Assembly (NCBI RefSeq): GCF_009827595.1
Contig: NZ_WTYT01000001.1
Coordinates: 496,001-560,000, forward strand
DNA length: 64,000 nucleotides
Direction of reading: 5' to 3'
Origin: Altericroceibacterium endophyticum
GTDB lineage: Bacteria > Pseudomonadota > Alphaproteobacteria > Sphingomonadales > Sphingomonadaceae
Below, in pieces: positions 1 to 9,989 of this stretch (position 1 is its first letter; every line of letters starts with the position of its first letter). The notes beneath the pieces are model-generated. The model searched no databases and was not told the origin of the DNA. It was given only the letters and a program-made list of their open reading frames with translations. Both the position numbers and the translations under genes were made by a program.

Positions 1-1
1 C

Positions 2-289
2 TTCCTGATGGAAGGCCCGGATCCGCAAGTGGCATGTCAGGACTTGGCCGAAGCGGTTGCCTTGTTGGTCGAAAGACCGGCTTTGGACAGGGCAATTGCC
101 GAAACGACTGCACGCTTTGCGTCCGATCCGGATGGATCATGGGCGGAACAGCAACGGCTGAGGAAACGAAAGCTGGAAATCGAGTCGCGACTCGGGCACA
201 TGGCAAGGGAACGCGCCGCAGGCCCGTCGCAGAACGAAAAAATGGGCTCCCCTTCCGAACCGGACCCGGGCGAGCAGAAAACGGATTGA
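2..289 (+). CDS. dnaG: DNA primase DnaG, C-terminal end (partial)
   Basis: This is the 3' end of an open frame that runs in from before the window, so only the last 95 or so residues are present. They match the poorly conserved C-terminal helicase-interaction region of DNA primase, which makes RNA primers for replication: an all-helical stretch ([16 protein letters not shown], then [18 protein letters not shown]) followed by a polar, disordered tail. The catalytic zinc finger and TOPRIM domain lie outside the window. The stop is 10 nt before rpoD, and dnaG-rpoD is a very common bacterial gene order, which is the main support for the name. Other DnaB-binding proteins cannot be excluded from this fragment alone. 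Confidence 0.8.
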   Translation, partial: FLMEGPDPQVACQDLAEAVALLVERPALDRAIAETTARFASDPDGSWAEQQRLRKRKLEIESRLGHMARERAAGPSQNEKMGSPSEPDPGEQKTD

Positions 290-299
290 AGCGATAGAT

Positions 300-2315
300 A
301 TGGCGTCTGAAGCCAAGACCAAGCAAAATGAAGATGCTCCCCTGATTGACCTCAATGAGGCCTCGATCAAGAAGCTCATCGCGAAGGCGAAGCGCCGGGG
401 CTACATCACGTATGATGAGCTGAACGAAGCTTTGCCTCAGGATCAAATGTCCTCGGAACAGATCGAGGATGTCATGTCTGCCATCTCCGAAATGGGCGTG
501 AACATCGTCGAGAATGACGAAGAAACGCAGGATGACGATGATGATTCCGATTCTGGTCCCGCTCCTGGCGTTGATGAGATAGCGAGCAGCCCCGAAACGC
601 CGAAGCAGAACGTACCGGAAGCGCCGAAGAAGAAAGAAACCGGCGATCGCACCGATGACCCCGTGCGCATGTATCTGCGCGAGATGGGCGCCGTCGAGCT
701 GCTGAGCCGCGAAGGCGAAATCGCGATTGCCAAGCGGATCGAAGCCGGCCGCGACACGATGATCATTGGCCTCTGCGAAAGCCCGATCACATTCCACGCC
801 ATCATCATGTGGTCCGAAGCGCTCAATAATGAGGAAATGCAGCTGCGCGAGATCCTCGATCTCGATGCCATGCTTTCCAAAGAGCCTCCTGTCGACAAGA
901 TGGAAGAAGGCGAAGATGACGATAGCGGCGAAATCAGCGAAGAAACCGCCGGTCCGACCTTCAAGGAAGATGACGACGACGATTCCGAAGAGGAAGACGG
1001 CGAAGACGGCGAAAAGAGCAACCGTGAAGAGGATGATGAGGAGGATAACACCCTCTCGCTCGCTCAGATGGAAGCGGCGCTCAAACCCGATGCGATCGAA
1101 CGCTTTGCCCGTATCACCGACCTCTTCAAGAAATTTGAACGCATCCAGGGCGAACGCGTGGATGTGCTCGGCCGCGGTGATGATTTCCCCGCGTCCAAGG
1201 AAAAGAAATATGAAGACCTTCGCGAACAACTGACCGCCGAAGTTGAAAGCGTTCAGTTCCACGCGACGAAGATCGAATATCTGGTCGATAATCTTTATGC
1301 CTTCAACCGCCGCCTGACGGCGCTTGGTGGCCAGATGCTGCGTCTGGCAGAGCGTCACAAGGTCAAGCGCACCGACTTTCTGAAAGCCTATATCGGCCAC
1401 GAACTGGACGAAAACTGGCTGCAGGAAACGTCGAAGAAGGACAAGAAGTGGGCGGCCTTCGCCGAAAAGGAAGGCGAGCAGGTCGAACGCATCCGCGCCG
1501 AGATTTCGGACATTTCAAGCCAGACCGGCATGAGTCTCGACGAATTCCGCCGCATTGTGAACATGGTGCAGAAGGGCGAGCGTGAAGCACGTATCGCCAA
1601 GAAGGAAATGGTCGAAGCCAATCTGCGGCTCGTGATTTCCATCGCCAAGAAATACACCAATCGCGGTTTGCAGTTCCTGGATCTCATTCAGGAAGGCAAT
1701 ATTGGCCTGATGAAAGCGGTCGATAAATTCGAATATCGCCGTGGTTACAAATTTTCGACCTATGCGACCTGGTGGATCAGGCAGGCCATTACCCGCTCGA
1801 TCGCCGATCAGGCGCGGACCATCCGCATTCCGGTTCACATGATCGAAACGATCAACAAACTGGTGCGGACCAGCAGGCAGTTCCTGCATGAGCAGGGACG
1901 CGAGCCAACTCCGGAAGAAATGGCTGAACGCCTTTCCATGCCGTTGGAAAAAGTTCGCAAGGTGATGAAAATCGCCAAGGAGCCGATCTCTCTTGAAACG
2001 CCGATTGGCGATGAGGAAGATTCTCATCTGGGCGATTTCATCGAGGACAAGAACGCAATCATTCCGGTGGATTCGGCTATTCAGTCGAACCTAAAGGAAA
2101 CGGTTACCCGCGTTCTTGCGAGCCTCACCCCGCGTGAAGAGCGTGTGCTGCGTATGCGCTTCGGTATCGGTATGAACACTGATCACACGCTGGAAGAAGT
2201 GGGGCAGCAATTCTCTGTGACGCGTGAGCGTATTCGTCAGATTGAAGCAAAAGCTCTGCGAAAGCTCAAACATCCGAGCCGGAGCCGCAAGATGCGCTCC
2301 TTCCTCGATCAGTAA
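300..2315 (+). CDS. rpoD: RNA polymerase primary sigma factor RpoD (sigma-70)
   Basis: Housekeeping sigma factor, 671 aa, directing RNA polymerase to most promoters. Region 1.1 lies near residues 15-75, region 1.2 at about 119-150 ([20 protein letters not shown]), a long non-conserved region at about 150-400, region 2 at about 437-515 ([20 protein letters not shown], the -10-reading and melting segment), region 3 at about 520-590 and region 4 at about 610-665 ([20 protein letters not shown], the -35-binding helix-turn-helix). Two strongly acidic stretches are visible, near residues 75-85 and 199-252; the second sits inside the non-conserved region and is dominated by Asp and Glu. The gene starts 10 nt after dnaG and is followed by a clear terminator. 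Family assignment is certain. Confidence 0.99.
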   Translation: MASEAKTKQNEDAPLIDLNEASIKKLIAKAKRRGYITYDELNEALPQDQMSSEQIEDVMSAISEMGVNIVENDEETQDDDDDSDSGPAPGVDEIASSPETPKQNVPEAPKKKETGDRTDDPVRMYLREMGAVELLSREGEIAIAKRIEAGRDTMIIGLCESPITFHAIIMWSEALNNEEMQLREILDLDAMLSKEPPVDKMEEGEDDDSGEISEETAGPTFKEDDDDDSEEEDGEDGEKSNREEDDEEDNTLSLAQMEAALKPDAIERFARITDLFKKFERIQGERVDVLGRGDDFPASKEKKYEDLREQLTAEVESVQFHATKIEYLVDNLYAFNRRLTALGGQMLRLAERHKVKRTDFLKAYIGHELDENWLQETSKKDKKWAAFAEKEGEQVERIRAEISDISSQTGMSLDEFRRIVNMVQKGEREARIAKKEMVEANLRLVISIAKKYTNRGLQFLDLIQEGNIGLMKAVDKFEYRRGYKFSTYATWWIRQAITRSIADQARTIRIPVHMIETINKLVRTSRQFLHEQGREPTPEEMAERLSMPLEKVRKVMKIAKEPISLETPIGDEEDSHLGDFIEDKNAIIPVDSAIQSNLKETVTRVLASLTPREERVLRMRFGIGMNTDHTLEEVGQQFSVTRERIRQIEAKALRKLKHPSRSRKMRSFLDQ

Positions 2316-2316
2316 G

Positions 2317-2347
2317 CAAAAGCCCCGCTCCGGCGGGGCTTTTCTTT
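2317..2347 (+). terminator. Intrinsic terminator after rpoD
   Basis: Hairpin AGCCCCGC-TCCG-GCGGGGCT (stem 2321-2328 and 2333-2340) followed by TTTCTTT, directly after the rpoD stop codon. It also lies 3' of the convergent NTF2-like gene. Confidence 0.92.
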
Positions 2348-2362
2348 ATCCGGCAACCGTGA

Positions 2363-2769
2363 TCAGCTCTCGGGCACCCAGATTGCGCCTTTGATGAAAC
2401 GGATCAGCCCATCCTGATTGAGCAGGTAATGGATGTAAAACTCTACATCCACCGTCACGCCTTTGGGCACTACGCTCATTCCCTGATAACCGGCTTCTTC
2501 CAATATCTCGGCCGAGAGTTCCTTCAATCCGGTGAAGTGAATGACAACATTGGCGACGAAGCCGTCCTTGCCGGGGAAAAACTCTTTGAATGTGACTTCT
2601 TCGCGGCAGTAATCGTGAAAGAAGGCGTAAAATTCGCGGAATGCTTCCTTGCCCTGAACGCGGAAGCCGGCATTTTCCAATGCGAAATCATCAGTAAAAA
2701 ACTTTCAAGCGTAGGATAATCCCGCGCGTTGAACGCCTCGATATAGCGGTGATAGTCGTCTTCAGTCAT
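2363..2769 (-). pseudogene. NTF2/SnoaL-like protein split by a frameshift at a T6 slippery site
   Basis: Two overlapping minus-strand frames together encode one NTF2/SnoaL-like cone-fold protein of about 135 aa. The first frame starts at 2769 with a good Shine-Dalgarno (GGGAGAG) and reads MTEDDYHRYIEAFNARDY, then PTLESF, before running into nonsense. The second frame continues the family sequence from TDDFALENAGFRVQGKEAF to the stop at 2363. The break is at T-TTT-TTA (about 2695-2701), and a -1 step there restores the expected frame exactly. This could be a decayed gene, a sequencing error in a homopolymer, or programmed -1 frameshifting. Substrate and function are unknown; such folds serve as small enzymes, binding proteins or polyketide-cyclase-like domains. 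It converges on rpoD across the rpoD terminator. Confidence 0.75.
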
Positions 2770-2897
2770 GGCTCTCTCCCTTTTGCGTCGGCCTATAGAT
2801 TAGCTGCACCGCAGGAAAGAGCTTTGGGGTAGCGTCGTCACGGCGATGCGCTTATGGGAGGCGCTCCAGAGTCCCTAAGTCGAGATATAACAGCTCC

Positions 2898-3347
2898 ATG
2901 CGCATCGCTATTGCTTCTGATCACGCCGCTTTCGACCTCAAAGCCGAACTCGCCGAATGGCTTCGCAATGAAGGCCATGAGATTGTTGATCTGGGGCCGG
3001 AAAACGCAGACCGTGTCGATTACCCTGATTTTGGCTACAAACTCGCAAATGCAGTGTCCTCCGGCGACGCCGAGCGAGGTATTGCTTTGTGCGGATCCGG
3101 CATTGGTATTTCGATCGCGGTGAACCGTAATCCTGCTGTGCGTTGCGCCTTGGTTTCAGAGCCACTTTCTGCAGCTCTGGCCCGCGAACATAACGATGCA
3201 AATGCGATTGCGATGGGTGCGCGGCTGACCGGAATTGATATGGCCAAGGCCTGTATCACGGCTTTTCTTTCTACCGAATTCGGCGGTGGCCGCCATGGCC
3301 CGCGCGTCGAGAAACTTTCCCAGATTCCACAGGACAACGGCAAATGA
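2898..3347 (+). CDS. rpiB: Ribose-5-phosphate isomerase B
   Basis: Interconverts ribose 5-phosphate and ribulose 5-phosphate in the pentose phosphate pathway (RpiB/LacAB family), 149 aa, full length. The start [20 protein letters not shown] is the phosphate- and sugar-binding N-terminus, and residues around 60-75 ([17 protein letters not shown]) carry the catalytic Cys and the GSGIG loop. No clear Shine-Dalgarno precedes the ATG; a TATAAC box at 2886-2891 lies seven bases upstream, so the message could be leaderless. The stop overlaps the glyA start (ATGA), and rpiB-glyA-nrdR is a standard alphaproteobacterial order. Function is confident. Confidence 0.96.
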   Translation: MRIAIASDHAAFDLKAELAEWLRNEGHEIVDLGPENADRVDYPDFGYKLANAVSSGDAERGIALCGSGIGISIAVNRNPAVRCALVSEPLSAALAREHNDANAIAMGARLTGIDMAKACITAFLSTEFGGGRHGPRVEKLSQIPQDNGK

Positions 3348-4678
3348 GCACGATGAGCGCCAACACCTCCAGCTTCTCTGACAACGCTCTAAGCGGCCAG
3401 CAGCAACGCTTCTGGCAGGACAGCCTGGCCGATGCCGATCCTGAAGTCGCAACTGCAATTGGCAACGAATTGTCCCGCCAGCAGGACCGTATTGAGCTGA
3501 TTGCGAGCGAAAACATCGTCAGCAATGCGGTGTTGGAAGCAACCGGATCAATCTTTACCAACAAATATGCCGAAGGTTATCCCGGCCGGCGCTATTATGG
3601 CGGCTGCGAATATGCCGATGTGGTTGAAAATCTGGCTATTTCCCGCGCCACGAAACTGTTCGGCTGCAAATTCGCCAATGTTCAGCCCAATTCGGGCAGC
3701 CAGATGAACCAGGCCGTTTTTCTGGCGCTGATGAATCCGGGCGACACCTTTATGGGCATGGATCTTGCCGCCGGCGGCCACCTTACCCATGGCTCTCCGG
3801 TCAATATGTCAGGCAAATGGTTTAACGCTGTCAGCTATGGCGTGCGCGAAGATGATCAGCGGCTCGATATGGAACAAGTTGAGCGTTTGGCGCATGAGCA
3901 TAAGCCCAAAGTCATCATTGCCGGCGCAACGGCCTATCCGCGCAGTTGGGATTTCGCGAAGTTTCGGGAAATCGCCGATGCGGTGGGCGCATATCTGCTG
4001 GTCGATATGTCGCATTTTGCGGGTCTGGTCGCTGGCGGAGCACATTCCTCACCCTTCCCCCATGCGCATGTCGTGACCACGACGACGCATAAGAGCCTGC
4101 GGGGCCCGCGTGGCGGCATGATCCTGTGGGATGATGAAGCGCTCACCAAGAAGTTCAACATGGCTGTGTTCCCCGGTCTGCAGGGCGGACCGCTCATGCA
4201 TGTGATCGCTGCCAAAGCCGTTGCATTTGGCGAAGCCTTACGTCCGGATTTCAGTGCCTATGCATCCCGTATCGCGGAAAATGCCAAGGCGCTGGCTGCC
4301 AGCCTGGAAGAAAACGGCGTAGGTGTCGTGTCGGGTGGCACGGATAACCACCTGATTCTGGCCGATCTGTCTGCTCGCGAAGTGACTGGTAAAGCGGCCG
4401 AAATCGGGCTGGATCGTGCCTATCTCACCTGCAACAAGAATGCTGTGCCCTTCGATAAATTGCCCCCCGCTTTGACCTCCGGCGTTCGTCTCGGCACGCC
4501 TGCCGGCACGACCCGCGGCTTTGGCCCCGACGAGTTCAAAATTGTCGGACAGCTTATTGCCGAAGTCGTCGAGGGCTTGTCCCGCAATGGTGACGAAGGC
4601 GATGGGCAGGTGGAAGAAAGCGTACGCCGCCGCGTTGGCGAATTATGCGCTGCATTCCCGGTCTATCCGGGCCGTTAA
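3344..4678 (+). CDS. glyA: Serine hydroxymethyltransferase
   Basis: PLP-dependent enzyme converting serine and tetrahydrofolate to glycine and 5,10-methylene-THF, the main one-carbon source; cytosolic, 444 aa. The PLP lysine is in [14 protein letters not shown] at about residue 250. The conserved [20 protein letters not shown] and [15 protein letters not shown] segments lie near residues 50-85, and the folate/C-terminal part follows ([10 protein letters not shown]). The start at 3344 overlaps the rpiB stop by ATGA; a second in-frame ATG at 3353 is a possible alternative that would give the more usual N-terminus. The stop is 3 nt before nrdR, so translation is probably coupled across the operon. 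Confidence 0.98.
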   Translation: MSTMSANTSSFSDNALSGQQQRFWQDSLADADPEVATAIGNELSRQQDRIELIASENIVSNAVLEATGSIFTNKYAEGYPGRRYYGGCEYADVVENLAISRATKLFGCKFANVQPNSGSQMNQAVFLALMNPGDTFMGMDLAAGGHLTHGSPVNMSGKWFNAVSYGVREDDQRLDMEQVERLAHEHKPKVIIAGATAYPRSWDFAKFREIADAVGAYLLVDMSHFAGLVAGGAHSSPFPHAHVVTTTTHKSLRGPRGGMILWDDEALTKKFNMAVFPGLQGGPLMHVIAAKAVAFGEALRPDFSAYASRIAENAKALAASLEENGVGVVSGGTDNHLILADLSAREVTGKAAEIGLDRAYLTCNKNAVPFDKLPPALTSGVRLGTPAGTTRGFGPDEFKIVGQLIAEVVEGLSRNGDEGDGQVEESVRRRVGELCAAFPVYPGR

Positions 4679-4681
4679 TCG

Positions 4682-5143
4682 ATGCGCTGTCCCTTTTGCG
4701 CGCATGATGACAGTCAGGTAAAGGATTCGCGCCCGACGGAGGACAATTCTGCCATCCGTCGGCGCCGCCAATGCAGCGGCTGCGGAGCGCGGTTCACGAC
4801 GTTCGAACGGGTTCAGCTACGCGATGTGACTGTGGTCAAGAATGATGGCAAAAGGGAAAGTTTCCTGCGTGTTAAGCTGGAGCAATCGGTGTCTCTCGCC
4901 TGCCGCAAACGCGGAATCGGGCAGGAACGGATCGATCAGCTGATATCCGGTATCCAGCGACAGATTGAAACATTGGGCGACAGTGAAATTCCCTCTGGCC
5001 GCATCGGCGAAATGGTGATGGAGGGTCTGCGCCAGCTCGACAGTGTCGCCTATATCCGCTTCGCCAGTGTCTATCGCGATTTCAGTGAAGCACGGGATTT
5101 TGAGGAATTTGCCAGCACGGTGCGGGATGTTGCCCATGACTGA
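4682..5143 (+). CDS. nrdR: Transcriptional repressor NrdR
   Basis: ATP/dATP-sensing repressor of ribonucleotide reductase genes, 153 aa. The N-terminal zinc ribbon has Cys3-Pro-Phe-Cys6 and Cys31-Ser-Gly-Cys34, with the family signature [15 protein letters not shown] between them. Residues about 48-138 form the ATP-cone domain that senses the nucleotide. It follows glyA with only 3 nt between the genes, and its last codons overlap the start of the downstream methyltransferase. Its targets would carry paired NrdR boxes; no ribonucleotide reductase gene is in the window. Family assignment is certain. Confidence 0.98.
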   Translation: MRCPFCAHDDSQVKDSRPTEDNSAIRRRRQCSGCGARFTTFERVQLRDVTVVKNDGKRESFLRVKLEQSVSLACRKRGIGQERIDQLISGIQRQIETLGDSEIPSGRIGEMVMEGLRQLDSVAYIRFASVYRDFSEARDFEEFASTVRDVAHD

Positions 5144-5873
5144 CGGGCAGACCAAAATGCCTGTGGTGGTGCTCGTAAGGCCGCAATTGGGCGAGAATAT
5201 CGGCAAGGCCGCACGGGCAATGCTGAATTTCGGCCTCACCGAATTGCGCATGGTGTCCCCCCGCGATGGCTGGCCCAACCCAGCAGCAGGCCCGGCGGCA
5301 TCCGGCGCCGATATCGTGCTGGAAAAAGCACAGGTTTTTGAAACGACGGCCGATGCCGTGGCCGATTGCGCGCATGTCTATGCAACCACGGTGCGCAAAC
5401 GCGGCGTCACCAAGCCTGTCGTCACTCCCGAGGAAGCCTCCCGCGAGATCATCCAGCAGGAAGGGCGTAGCGCCATTCTGTTCGGGCCTGAACGCTCCGG
5501 TCTGGAAACGGATGATGTGGCTCTGGCACGCACCATCCTGACAGTCCCGATCAATCCGGACTTTTCATCACTCAATCTGGCACAAGCCGTCATTCTGTGC
5601 GCCTATGAATGGTCCCGCCATCAGCATCTGGTACAGCCGACGCAGGAAGATGCCCTGCCCCCTGCCCCGCAGGATGAGCTGGACGGACTGGTCGCGCATT
5701 TGGAAAAGCTGCTGGAGCCGAGAAACTACTTTTTCCCCGCCGCACGTGCAGATGCAACGCGCCGTACATTGCGCGGTATTCTGACGAAACCCGGCTGGAA
5801 TCACCTTGAGGTCCGCACCTTGCGAGGAATTCTGACCACGCTTGGGAAGGCCCCGCGTACGCCTGATACTTGA
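5136..5873 (+). CDS. TrmJ-type tRNA/rRNA (2'-O) methyltransferase, SPOUT class
   Basis: SAM-dependent 2'-O-ribose methyltransferase of the SpoU/TrmJ group, 245 aa. The N-terminus [20 protein letters not shown] is the typical RNA-binding, knot-entering start. Residues about 110-165 hold the trefoil-knot SAM site ([19 protein letters not shown], then [16 protein letters not shown], here with VPINPDF). The C-terminal 90 residues are a helical extension like that of TrmJ, which modifies position 32 of tRNAs. The open frame extends back to 5043, but ATG 5136 overlaps the nrdR stop (ATGACTGA), fits the family length and is preferred; ATG 5157 is also possible. The exact RNA substrate is inferred. 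Confidence 0.9.
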   Translation: MTDGQTKMPVVVLVRPQLGENIGKAARAMLNFGLTELRMVSPRDGWPNPAAGPAASGADIVLEKAQVFETTADAVADCAHVYATTVRKRGVTKPVVTPEEASREIIQQEGRSAILFGPERSGLETDDVALARTILTVPINPDFSSLNLAQAVILCAYEWSRHQHLVQPTQEDALPPAPQDELDGLVAHLEKLLEPRNYFFPAARADATRRTLRGILTKPGWNHLEVRTLRGILTTLGKAPRTPDT

Positions 5874-6059
5874 CTGCGGCGCAAAATCTGCTAACCGCGC
5901 GCCTTCACTTGAGCGCAGCGACTGTTCCATACAGATAGCACGTCTCATTGGCCCCGCATCCCGGTGAAGCGGTGGCCGCAGCAGATCATGCGGTCTGTTG
6001 GTGCAATACCGGGTTGAAGCGTCATCAAGGGGATGACGATAGCAAATTGGAGAAGACTT
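5874..6059 (+). other. Intergenic leader before rpsD
   Basis: About 186 nt without an open frame of note. A TTGAGC (about 5909) followed by TACAGA suggests a promoter, and several short inverted repeats (GGCC...GGCC around 5951-5977) could form a structured leader. S4 is an autoregulator in some bacteria, but no match to a known S4 leader could be shown by eye. Confidence 0.35.
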
Positions 6060-6674
6060 ATGTCGAAGCGTAAAAGCGCCAAGTACAAAATTGACCGCCG
6101 TATGGGCGAAAACATTTGGGGTCGCCCCAATAGCCCGATCAATCGTCGTAGCTATGGCCCCGGTCAGCACGGTCAGCGCCGCAAAGGCAAGATGAGCGAT
6201 TATGGTCTTCAGCTGCGCGCCAAGCAGAAGCTGAAGGGCTATTACGGCGACGTGACCGAAAAGCAGTTCCGCCGCACATATGGCGAAGCGTCCAAGATGA
6301 AGGGCGATACCGGCCAGAACCTCATCGGTCTGCTCGAACGCCGTCTGGACATGGTTGTGTATCGCGCCAAGTTTGCGCCGACGATTTTCGCAGCCCGCCA
6401 GATCGTCAGCCACGGCCATATCCGCGTAAACGGTGTGAAGTGTAATGTCGCATCGCGCCGCATCAATATCGGCGACGTGATCAGCCTGGGTGACAAGGCC
6501 AAGGAAATGGCTCTGGTCATCGAAGCACAGAGCCTTCCCGAGCGTGAAATTCCTGATTATGTCGCGCCCGATGGCACGGACAAGGTCACTTACACGCGCG
6601 TTCCTTCACTGGATGAAGTTCCTTATCCGGTGACCATGGAACCGAACCTGGTGGTCGAATTCTATTCGCGCTGA
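6060..6674 (+). CDS. rpsD: 30S ribosomal protein S4
   Basis: Primary 16S rRNA-binding protein of the small subunit, 204 aa. It starts [20 protein letters not shown]; the GRPNSP and [21 protein letters not shown] segments are typical of the cysteine-free S4 of alphaproteobacteria. The S4 RNA-binding domain is at about residues 95-160 ([20 protein letters not shown], then [10 protein letters not shown]). The open frame extends to 6033, but ATG 6060 has a GGAGAAG Shine-Dalgarno and the conserved N-terminus. The gene stands alone, not in the alpha operon, with a roughly 186-nt leader and a strong terminator. Confidence 0.98.
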   Translation: MSKRKSAKYKIDRRMGENIWGRPNSPINRRSYGPGQHGQRRKGKMSDYGLQLRAKQKLKGYYGDVTEKQFRRTYGEASKMKGDTGQNLIGLLERRLDMVVYRAKFAPTIFAARQIVSHGHIRVNGVKCNVASRRINIGDVISLGDKAKEMALVIEAQSLPEREIPDYVAPDGTDKVTYTRVPSLDEVPYPVTMEPNLVVEFYSR

Positions 6675-6696
6675 TCCTGATTTCAGTGATCCAGAC

Positions 6697-6726
6697 AAAG
6701 GCGGTCCTTCGGGGCCGCCTTTTTTG
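6697..6726 (+). terminator. Intrinsic terminator after rpsD
   Basis: Hairpin GGCGGTCC-TTCG-GGGCCGCC (6700-6719, one T-G wobble, UUCG tetraloop) followed by six T residues. Confidence 0.93.
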
Positions 6727-6793
6727 TATAAAGTGGCGATATTCTGCCGTTTTTCACGGAACTGAAACGATGCTCTGCGATTGAGATATCGCT

Positions 6794-6994
6794 ATGACAA
6801 AGTTTCGCTTCGTAACCCCAAATCGCATCGGCAAATGGTACAGCGACCTCAAATTGGCGCAGCGTTTTGCCAACACCATCGGCGCCGGATTTCTGGACGA
6901 TCGCAGCGGTGAATTCGTCGCCTATCGCGGCACGAAACTGGAAACCTCAAGTTCGCTTGAAGTGCAGACTACTTGCGCAAATAATTGCGCCTGA
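6794..6994 (+). CDS. Small hypothetical protein
   Basis: 66-aa basic protein with the regular-looking segment [20 protein letters not shown] followed by AGFLDD and [11 protein letters not shown]. The first 50 residues look like a real folded small protein and resemble uncharacterised sphingomonad proteins as far as I recall; the last 15 residues look random and overlap the 3' end of the convergent tgt gene by 26 bp, so the conserved protein may originally have been shorter. There is no strong Shine-Dalgarno. It lies between the rpsD terminator and tgt. No function can be proposed. Confidence 0.55.
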   Translation: MTKFRFVTPNRIGKWYSDLKLAQRFANTIGAGFLDDRSGEFVAYRGTKLETSSSLEVQTTCANNCA

Positions 6995-8093
6995 ACTCCG
7001 CTGCAAAATCGGCGAAGGTGCCAGCGGCAATCGCGTCGCGCATGGCCTGCATCAATTGCTGGTAGAAGGCGATGTTGTGCTCCGTCATCAGCATTGCGCC
7101 AAGGATTTCGCCCGATTTCACCAGATGATGCAAATAGGCCCGGCTATAGGTGCCACATGTCTGACATGAGCAGCGGTCATCCAGCGGATCGGTGTCCTCA
7201 GCAAAGCGTGCATTGCGCAAGTTGAGCGGGCCATTCCAGGTGAAGGCCTGACCATTTCGGCCCGATCGGCTTGGCAACACACAATCAAACATGTCTACAC
7301 CGCGTTCGACCGCGCCAACCAGATCATCCGGTTTGCCAACGCCCATCAGATAACGCGGCCGGTCAGAAGGCAGTTGGTCAGGCGCGAAATCAAGCGTCGC
7401 GAACATGGCTTCCTGCCCTTCGCCCACCGCCAGGCCGCCGATGGCATATCCATCAAAGCCGATCTCTGACAGCTTTTCGGCACTTTGCTTGCGCAGATCC
7501 TGATCCAGCGCTCCTTGCTGAATACCGAACAGGGCGGCGACGCTGGCATGTTCGGTTCCGGAATCAAAAGCATCGCGGCTACGCTGCGCCCAGCGCATGG
7601 ACATTTCCATCGACTTGGCGATGACATCGCGCGGCTGATCAGCTCGCGGACATTCATCAAATGCCATGACGATATCCGAACCCAGCAAGCGCTGAATTTC
7701 CATCGACCGTTCGGGCGTCAGCATATGTTTGGAACCATCAAGATGGCTGCGGAACTCGACACCTTTTTCCGTTAATTTGCGCAAGTCAGACAGGCTCATA
7801 ACCTGATAACCTCCGCTATCGGTCAGGATCGGACGGTCCCAATTCATGAACTTGTGCAAACCACCCAAGCGCGCGATGCGCTCTGCGCCCGGGCGAAGCA
7901 TCAGGTGGTATGTGTTGCCAAGGATGATATCGGCGCCGGTCGCTCGCACGCTTTCAGGCTTCATCGCCTTTACAGTGGCGGCCGTGCCGACAGGCATGAA
8001 AGCCGGTGTACGGATATCCCCGCGTTTCATGCTAATGCGCCCGGTGCGGGCCTTGCCATCGCGGGCATCGATCGAGAAAGAGAAGCGTGTCAT
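6969..8093 (-). CDS. tgt: tRNA-guanine transglycosylase
   Basis: Exchanges guanine 34 for preQ1 in tRNAs with GUN anticodons, the first tRNA-level step of queuosine synthesis; 374 aa. The active-site region [15 protein letters not shown] (about residues 92-106) carries the acid/base Asp; the nucleophile Asp lies in the [17 protein letters not shown] segment. The zinc site CSCQTC...YLHHL is near residues 300-330 and the C-terminus is normal. The open frame extends back to 8411, but the conserved N-terminus [18 protein letters not shown] starts at ATG 8093. It is separated from queA, the next queuosine enzyme, by a permease gene on the other strand. Confidence 0.97.
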   Translation of the reverse strand: MTRFSFSIDARDGKARTGRISMKRGDIRTPAFMPVGTAATVKAMKPESVRATGADIILGNTYHLMLRPGAERIARLGGLHKFMNWDRPILTDSGGYQVMSLSDLRKLTEKGVEFRSHLDGSKHMLTPERSMEIQRLLGSDIVMAFDECPRADQPRDVIAKSMEMSMRWAQRSRDAFDSGTEHASVAALFGIQQGALDQDLRKQSAEKLSEIGFDGYAIGGLAVGEGQEAMFATLDFAPDQLPSDRPRYLMGVGKPDDLVGAVERGVDMFDCVLPSRSGRNGQAFTWNGPLNLRNARFAEDTDPLDDRCSCQTCGTYSRAYLHHLVKSGEILGAMLMTEHNIAFYQQLMQAMRDAIAAGTFADFAAEFRRNYLRK

Positions 8094-8139
8094 TTGCACA
8101 GTCGCATAGGCTCTACATCGCTTTCGCGCAAATGGGGGA

Positions 8140-8904
8140 ATGAAGCTGGAAATCGAATTATGGCTTTTCGTCAGCCTGACAGCTCTGTCGGTGCTGACTG
8201 GATTTGTGGATGCCGTGGCCGGAGGCGGCGGACTGATTATGATGCCATCCTTGCTCGCCGCGGGAATTCCCCCGGCGAACGCTTTGGCGACCAATAAATT
8301 GCAGTCCTTATTCGGCATCGGCATGTCATGCCGGAATTTTCTTCGTGCCGGACTGATCGACTGGAAAGCGCATTGGCTCGCCGTTGTGACGGTCTTTTTG
8401 GGCGCGGTCATCGGCGTGCTGAGTATTCAGCAACTATCCGCCGAAACCCTCAGCCTCATCATCCCGATCCTGCTGATTGGCGTGGCTGCCTATATCGTTT
8501 TTTCACCGCGCATGGACGATTCGGACAGTCATGAAAGGATGTCAGCGAAGGCTTTTGCCGGGCCTACCGGGGCGATTGGATTGTATGACGGCTTTTTCGG
8601 TCCGGGAGCCGGTTCGTTTCTGATCGCGGCCGGGGTTGCTCTGCGCGGATTGGGCCTCACCCGAGCGACAGCACTTTCCAAACTGCTCAATTTTTCGAGC
8701 AATGTCGCCGCCGTGCTGGTCTGGGGTCTTTCGGGCAAGACCTATTGGGCGCTCGGTCTGGCCATGGCTGCAGGTGCGATGACGGGCAATTACATCGGTT
8801 CTCATACGGCGATCCGTTTCGGTGCGAAACTGATCCGCCCAGCCCTGATCGTCGTCAGTCTGGCGCTGACGGCCAAGCTCCTCTGGGACTATTTCGCCGC
8901 TTGA
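8140..8904 (+). CDS. TSUP (TauE/SafE) family permease
   Basis: Inner-membrane transporter of the sulfite-exporter TauE/SafE family, 254 aa, with about seven or eight hydrophobic helices. The family hallmarks are the N-terminal [20 protein letters not shown] repeat (residues about 20-45, followed by [10 protein letters not shown]) and the matching second-half repeat [15 protein letters not shown] (about residues 148-162). The start at 8140 has a GGGGGA Shine-Dalgarno. The family moves small organic or sulfur anions; the substrate here is not predictable. It is oriented against tgt and queA and interrupts what is elsewhere a contiguous queuosine cluster. Confidence 0.92.
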   Translation: MKLEIELWLFVSLTALSVLTGFVDAVAGGGGLIMMPSLLAAGIPPANALATNKLQSLFGIGMSCRNFLRAGLIDWKAHWLAVVTVFLGAVIGVLSIQQLSAETLSLIIPILLIGVAAYIVFSPRMDDSDSHERMSAKAFAGPTGAIGLYDGFFGPGAGSFLIAAGVALRGLGLTRATALSKLLNFSSNVAAVLVWGLSGKTYWALGLAMAAGAMTGNYIGSHTAIRFGAKLIRPALIVVSLALTAKLLWDYFAA

Positions 8905-8919
8905 ACGAAACGGGAATTC

Positions 8920-9951
8920 TCAGTCGGGCAGGAGCAGTGATGCATCGCCGTAGCTGTAAAATCTATATTCGTTCTCAATTGCATAGGCATAGGCTGCCTG
9001 CATTCGTTCAAGCCCCATCAGCGCACTGACGAGCATGAACAGAGTCGATTTGGGCAAGTGGAAATTGGTCATCAGACCGTCAATCGCGCGGAATGTGTAT
9101 CCGGGGGTTATGAATATGGCGGTGTCATCAGCGAAAGGCTGTATCTTGCCATCCTGATCCGCAGCACTTTCAAGCAGCCGTAAAACCGTTGTTCCCACGG
9201 CAATGATGCGGCCGCCAGCCTCGCGCACGGCGTTAAGCCGGGCGGCTGTTTCCGAATCAATACGGCCGAATTCAGAATGCATCGCGTGATCCTGAGTGTT
9301 GTCAGCCTTCACTGGTAGAAATGTCCCGGCGCCAACATGCAGCGTGAGTGTTTCATGCCCGATGCCCGCTTCTTCAAGTGCAGCTAGAAGATCCGGTGTA
9401 AAATGCAGCGCCGCTGTCGGCGCCGCAACGGCGCCTTCTTCACGCGCAAACATCGTCTGATAATCCTCGCGATCCTGCGCATCGGTGCCGCGCTTGGCCG
9501 CAATATAGGGCGGCAAAGGCATGCGGCCGGCCCGTTCAAGCAGGATTTCGACCGGCTCATCACCGTTGAAATGCAATGTCCAGCTGCCATCATCATGACG
9601 CTGCTGCGCAATGGCGCTGACATCACCGCCGAAGGTGATGACATCATCGGCGCTCAGCCGCTTGCCGTTCTTGATAAAAGCTTGCCAGCTGCGCGGGCCG
9701 AGCCGCTTATGCAGCGTCGCACCGATCCGGGCCTGCCCGCGATACCCTTCCAATTGCGCCGGAATGACTTTGGTGTTGTTAAACACCAGAACATCGCCCG
9801 CCTTCAGCAATTGCGGCAAATCGCGCGCATGGTGATCAGCAAAAGCGGAATTCCCCCGGACCACCAGCATTCTGGCAGCATCGCGCGGGCGCGCAGGGCG
9901 AAGAGCAATCCGCTCTTGCGGGAGATGAAAATCAAACAGATCGACACGCAT
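8920..9951 (-). CDS. queA: S-adenosylmethionine:tRNA ribosyltransferase-isomerase QueA
   Basis: Transfers and isomerises the ribosyl group of SAM onto preQ1-tRNA to form epoxyqueuosine; 343 aa, full length. The family start [20 protein letters not shown], followed by RDAARMLV, is clear, as are [15 protein letters not shown] (about residues 53-67), [11 protein letters not shown] (about 205) and the C-terminal [15 protein letters not shown] segment. It lies downstream of a peptidylprolyl isomerase gene in the same direction (38 nt gap). Together with tgt it gives the late queuosine steps; the preQ1 biosynthesis genes are not in this window. Confidence 0.98.
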   Translation of the reverse strand: MRVDLFDFHLPQERIALRPARPRDAARMLVVRGNSAFADHHARDLPQLLKAGDVLVFNNTKVIPAQLEGYRGQARIGATLHKRLGPRSWQAFIKNGKRLSADDVITFGGDVSAIAQQRHDDGSWTLHFNGDEPVEILLERAGRMPLPPYIAAKRGTDAQDREDYQTMFAREEGAVAAPTAALHFTPDLLAALEEAGIGHETLTLHVGAGTFLPVKADNTQDHAMHSEFGRIDSETAARLNAVREAGGRIIAVGTTVLRLLESAADQDGKIQPFADDTAIFITPGYTFRAIDGLMTNFHLPKSTLFMLVSALMGLERMQAAYAYAIENEYRFYSYGDASLLLPD

Positions 9952-9989
9952 GGGCGTAGCCTTAGACGTGCCGATCTGATTTAGGAAGA

